64,000 nt of DNA, taken from NCBI GenBank assembly GCA_037179385.1, contig CM074193.1, positions 5,911,547 through 5,975,546 on the forward strand. The letters are read 5' to 3'. A program made the translations under genes and the position numbers. Source of the stretch: Holothuria scabra. Lineage: Eukaryota; Echinodermata; Holothuroidea; Aspidochirotida; Holothuriidae. Below are positions 62,568 to 64,000 of the stretch, piece by piece; the first letter of the stretch is position 1, and each line of letters opens with the position of its first letter. Under the pieces are notes generated by a model. That model was not told where the DNA came from. It saw nothing but the letters and a program-made list of their open reading frames with translations, and did no database searches.

Positions 62568-62638
62568 AAAAAAAATAAAATAAAATAAATAAATAAATAA
62601 ATAAATAAATAAAAAAAATAAAAAAATCCATATTTTTT
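62568..62638. repeat. A-rich / (AAAT)n tract
   Basis: Poly-A and AAAT repeats following the minisatellite, ending in CCATATTTTTTT. A T-rich stretch precedes the minisatellite at 62388-62400. Confidence 0.9.
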
Positions 62639-63033
62639 TGCTTGTCCACTCTCGGCCACCATACGTTACTGACCGAGCTCATCTACAGTATAGTAGCACA
62701 TATAGAGTGCATATTGCGCTGCATGCATTATGTATGTTATGTTATTACACCGAGCTGAGTCCACCGCTCCGATAACGTAAATAATGCCACCTGCTGAAGG
62801 CTAACGAAACGCGCTAACACTAGGCCTAAGTTAGCAACAGTTTAGTGGAACTAAGTGAGAAGGCATGAGGGTTGACGGGTAAAAGTGGACATGGAAGCGA
62901 ATGGTAAGGGATCATTTCTTTTCTGGTAAGCGCAGCTGTCCTCCAGGCCAAATCAACATGTAGCCTAAGGTAGGCCTAGCCTGTAGTAAGGCTCTAACTT
63001 AAGTTAGGCTAGGCCTGGGCCTAACGTTAGGCC

Positions 63034-63470
63034 TTCTTCTTCTTCTTCAATAGAGGTGACACATCCAAAGGACATTCTTTCACCACGCATGCGTCGAGAG
63101 GCTAAATATGCCCAGTAATATAGGTAATAGGGTCCTTATGGACAGAGGCAACCCTCATTACATTCAAGGGGAGATAATTCCAATCCTTAATGGTTCGAGG
63201 CAGGAAGCTAAATTTATAACAGTTAGTACTAGTATGTGGGAGACAGACATGAAGGTCATGCATTAAACTGGTTCTACGAGTAGGCCGCTGGAGACAATCA
63301 ACAGGTAGTAGAGCCAGGCCAAACATACCTTTGGAAAAAAGGATCAATCTACTTTTCCTCCACCTTTCACTTAAGGGCAGAAGGTTTAGTTCCTTAAGGA
63401 GCCTGGTCATTGATCCTGGCTCCCTTGAATAGTCAGAGGCAATGAATCTAGCAGACTGTTTTTGTTAGTC
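63034..63470 (-). pseudogene. LINE 3' end: last part of reverse transcriptase protein
   Basis: On the minus strand from about 63470: KQSARFIASDY, then PGSMTRLLKELNLLPLSERWRKSRLILF, LPVDCLQRPTRRTSLMHDLH, NCYKFSFLPRTIKDWNYLP. This is the C-terminal tail typical of L2/CR1-type LINE proteins. Upstream parts are missing (5' truncated). A (GAA)n run, CTTCTTCTTCTTC on the plus strand near 63034-63046, may be its 3' tail. Confidence 0.75.
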
Positions 63471-63655
63471 ACTGAACGTGACCGTATAATCCGCTCCTTG
63501 TAGTCACTCCTTACTACGGTCACTGGCCTACATGTACAAACGTAACAATGTTTTAAGCCAAAACAACAAACCGAGCTCTAATTACGATGGAATGGTTCAT
63601 AGAACAGATTTGAGTTTATATAATAATTTTGAGCATTCTTAAATACCACTTATAC

Positions 63656-63770
63656 CTTCTGGAATGTTTAATACCAGTAAATTCATAGCAAAAGGCAGGA
63701 ATAATGTGGTGCCATCCTTCGCAGTAACATCGACATCTTGATCGTCTGCTACAGTGCTACTGTGTTGCAT
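63656..63770 (-). CDS. Possible first coding exon of an unrecognised minus-strand gene
   Basis: From the ATG at 63770 the minus strand reads 38 codons, MQHSSTVADDQDVDV..., then FLPFAMNLLVLNIPE, followed by a donor G|GTATAAG at 63655. A CGGAAGT (ETS-type) box lies about 15 bp before the ATG, common in animal promoters. The rest of the gene would lie to the left, but no continuing exon is recognised up to the LINE tail. No family is identified; this may be chance. Confidence 0.3.
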
Positions 63771-64000
63771 GATGGGAAGGACTTCCGCTAGACAAGCTGT
63801 CGAAGACCGATTAGTAAGCGCGGCTAGTCAATACTTGTACTTCATATAGTAAGCTCTCTGTACATTACGAAATTGTGCAGTCAATGCGTAGGTTTCTCCG
63901 TTTTAAATGAGATCACATGACAAACACTGACTTCTTCAACTGAAAAATAATCTGCACAGGCTTAACGTTACTCGCAGAATTATCCAGCCAAAATTTCCCT

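Noticed and set aside
62401..62583. Open frame with SQNSDLV repeats
   Set aside because: It comes from the 21-bp minisatellite (a multiple of three) and ends in the A-rich tract.
62891..62903. Small ATG plus splice-donor candidate on the plus strand (ATGGAAGCGAATG|GTAAGG)
   Set aside because: Only four codons before the donor; too little to support a gene even though the flanking TAGGCCTA-rich sequence is like other gene starts here.

Overview
The window is animal genomic DNA, most likely from a marine invertebrate deuterostome (echinoderm or hemichordate type). The reasons are small exons in long GT-AG introns, no dense operon-like coding, many non-LTR, Penelope-like, SINE, hAT and piggyBac-type repeats, and recurrent TAGGCCTA / CTAACGTTAG strings around gene 5' ends. 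The species assignment is inference. Only a few stretches are host genes; more than half of the DNA is transposon-derived or without recognisable content.

Left third (1-16.4 kb): two related arylamine N-acetyltransferase (NAT) genes lie in the same direction about 14 kb apart (1351-2325 intact; 15280-16253 broken by a one-base shortening of a C run). They belong to a roughly 2 kb duplicated block. Between them sit two Penelope-like element remnants with (TA)n tracts, one flanked by a 116-bp inverted repeat; a decayed LINE; a hAT-like element with a perfect 8-bp target duplication; and several MITEs, including two copies of a TTAA-flanked piggyBac-type MITE.

Middle (16.4-34.7 kb): no host gene is recognised. 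The stretch is a mosaic of non-autonomous DNA transposons with CAG...CTG ends and 5- or 8-bp target duplications, tRNA-derived SINE copies, an old LINE remnant and one young CR1-like LINE on the minus strand. The LINE has endonuclease and reverse transcriptase regions disturbed by only two clear one-base insertions. The last two sit inside a 6.1-kb hAT-type element whose right end is only about 120 bp upstream of the next gene.

Right half (34.8-57.7 kb): a complete 14-exon gene for CCT8, the theta subunit of the TRiC/CCT cytosolic chaperonin (545 aa), on the plus strand. A perfect three-unit heat shock element lies about 46 bp before its start codon. Its introns carry a long inverted repeat, a hAT-like element, two piggyBac-type MITEs, and repeated copies of a (GT)n plus ~155-bp tandem-repeat element. 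The architecture of that element resembles Helentron-associated pearl/HINE elements, and every unit carries a DR1-like nuclear-receptor motif.

Right end (57.7-64 kb): downstream DNA with no recognised gene, a small CRE/YY1-containing MITE, a SINE piece, a 21-bp minisatellite, the tail of another LINE, and a possible first coding exon on the minus strand at 63656-63770.
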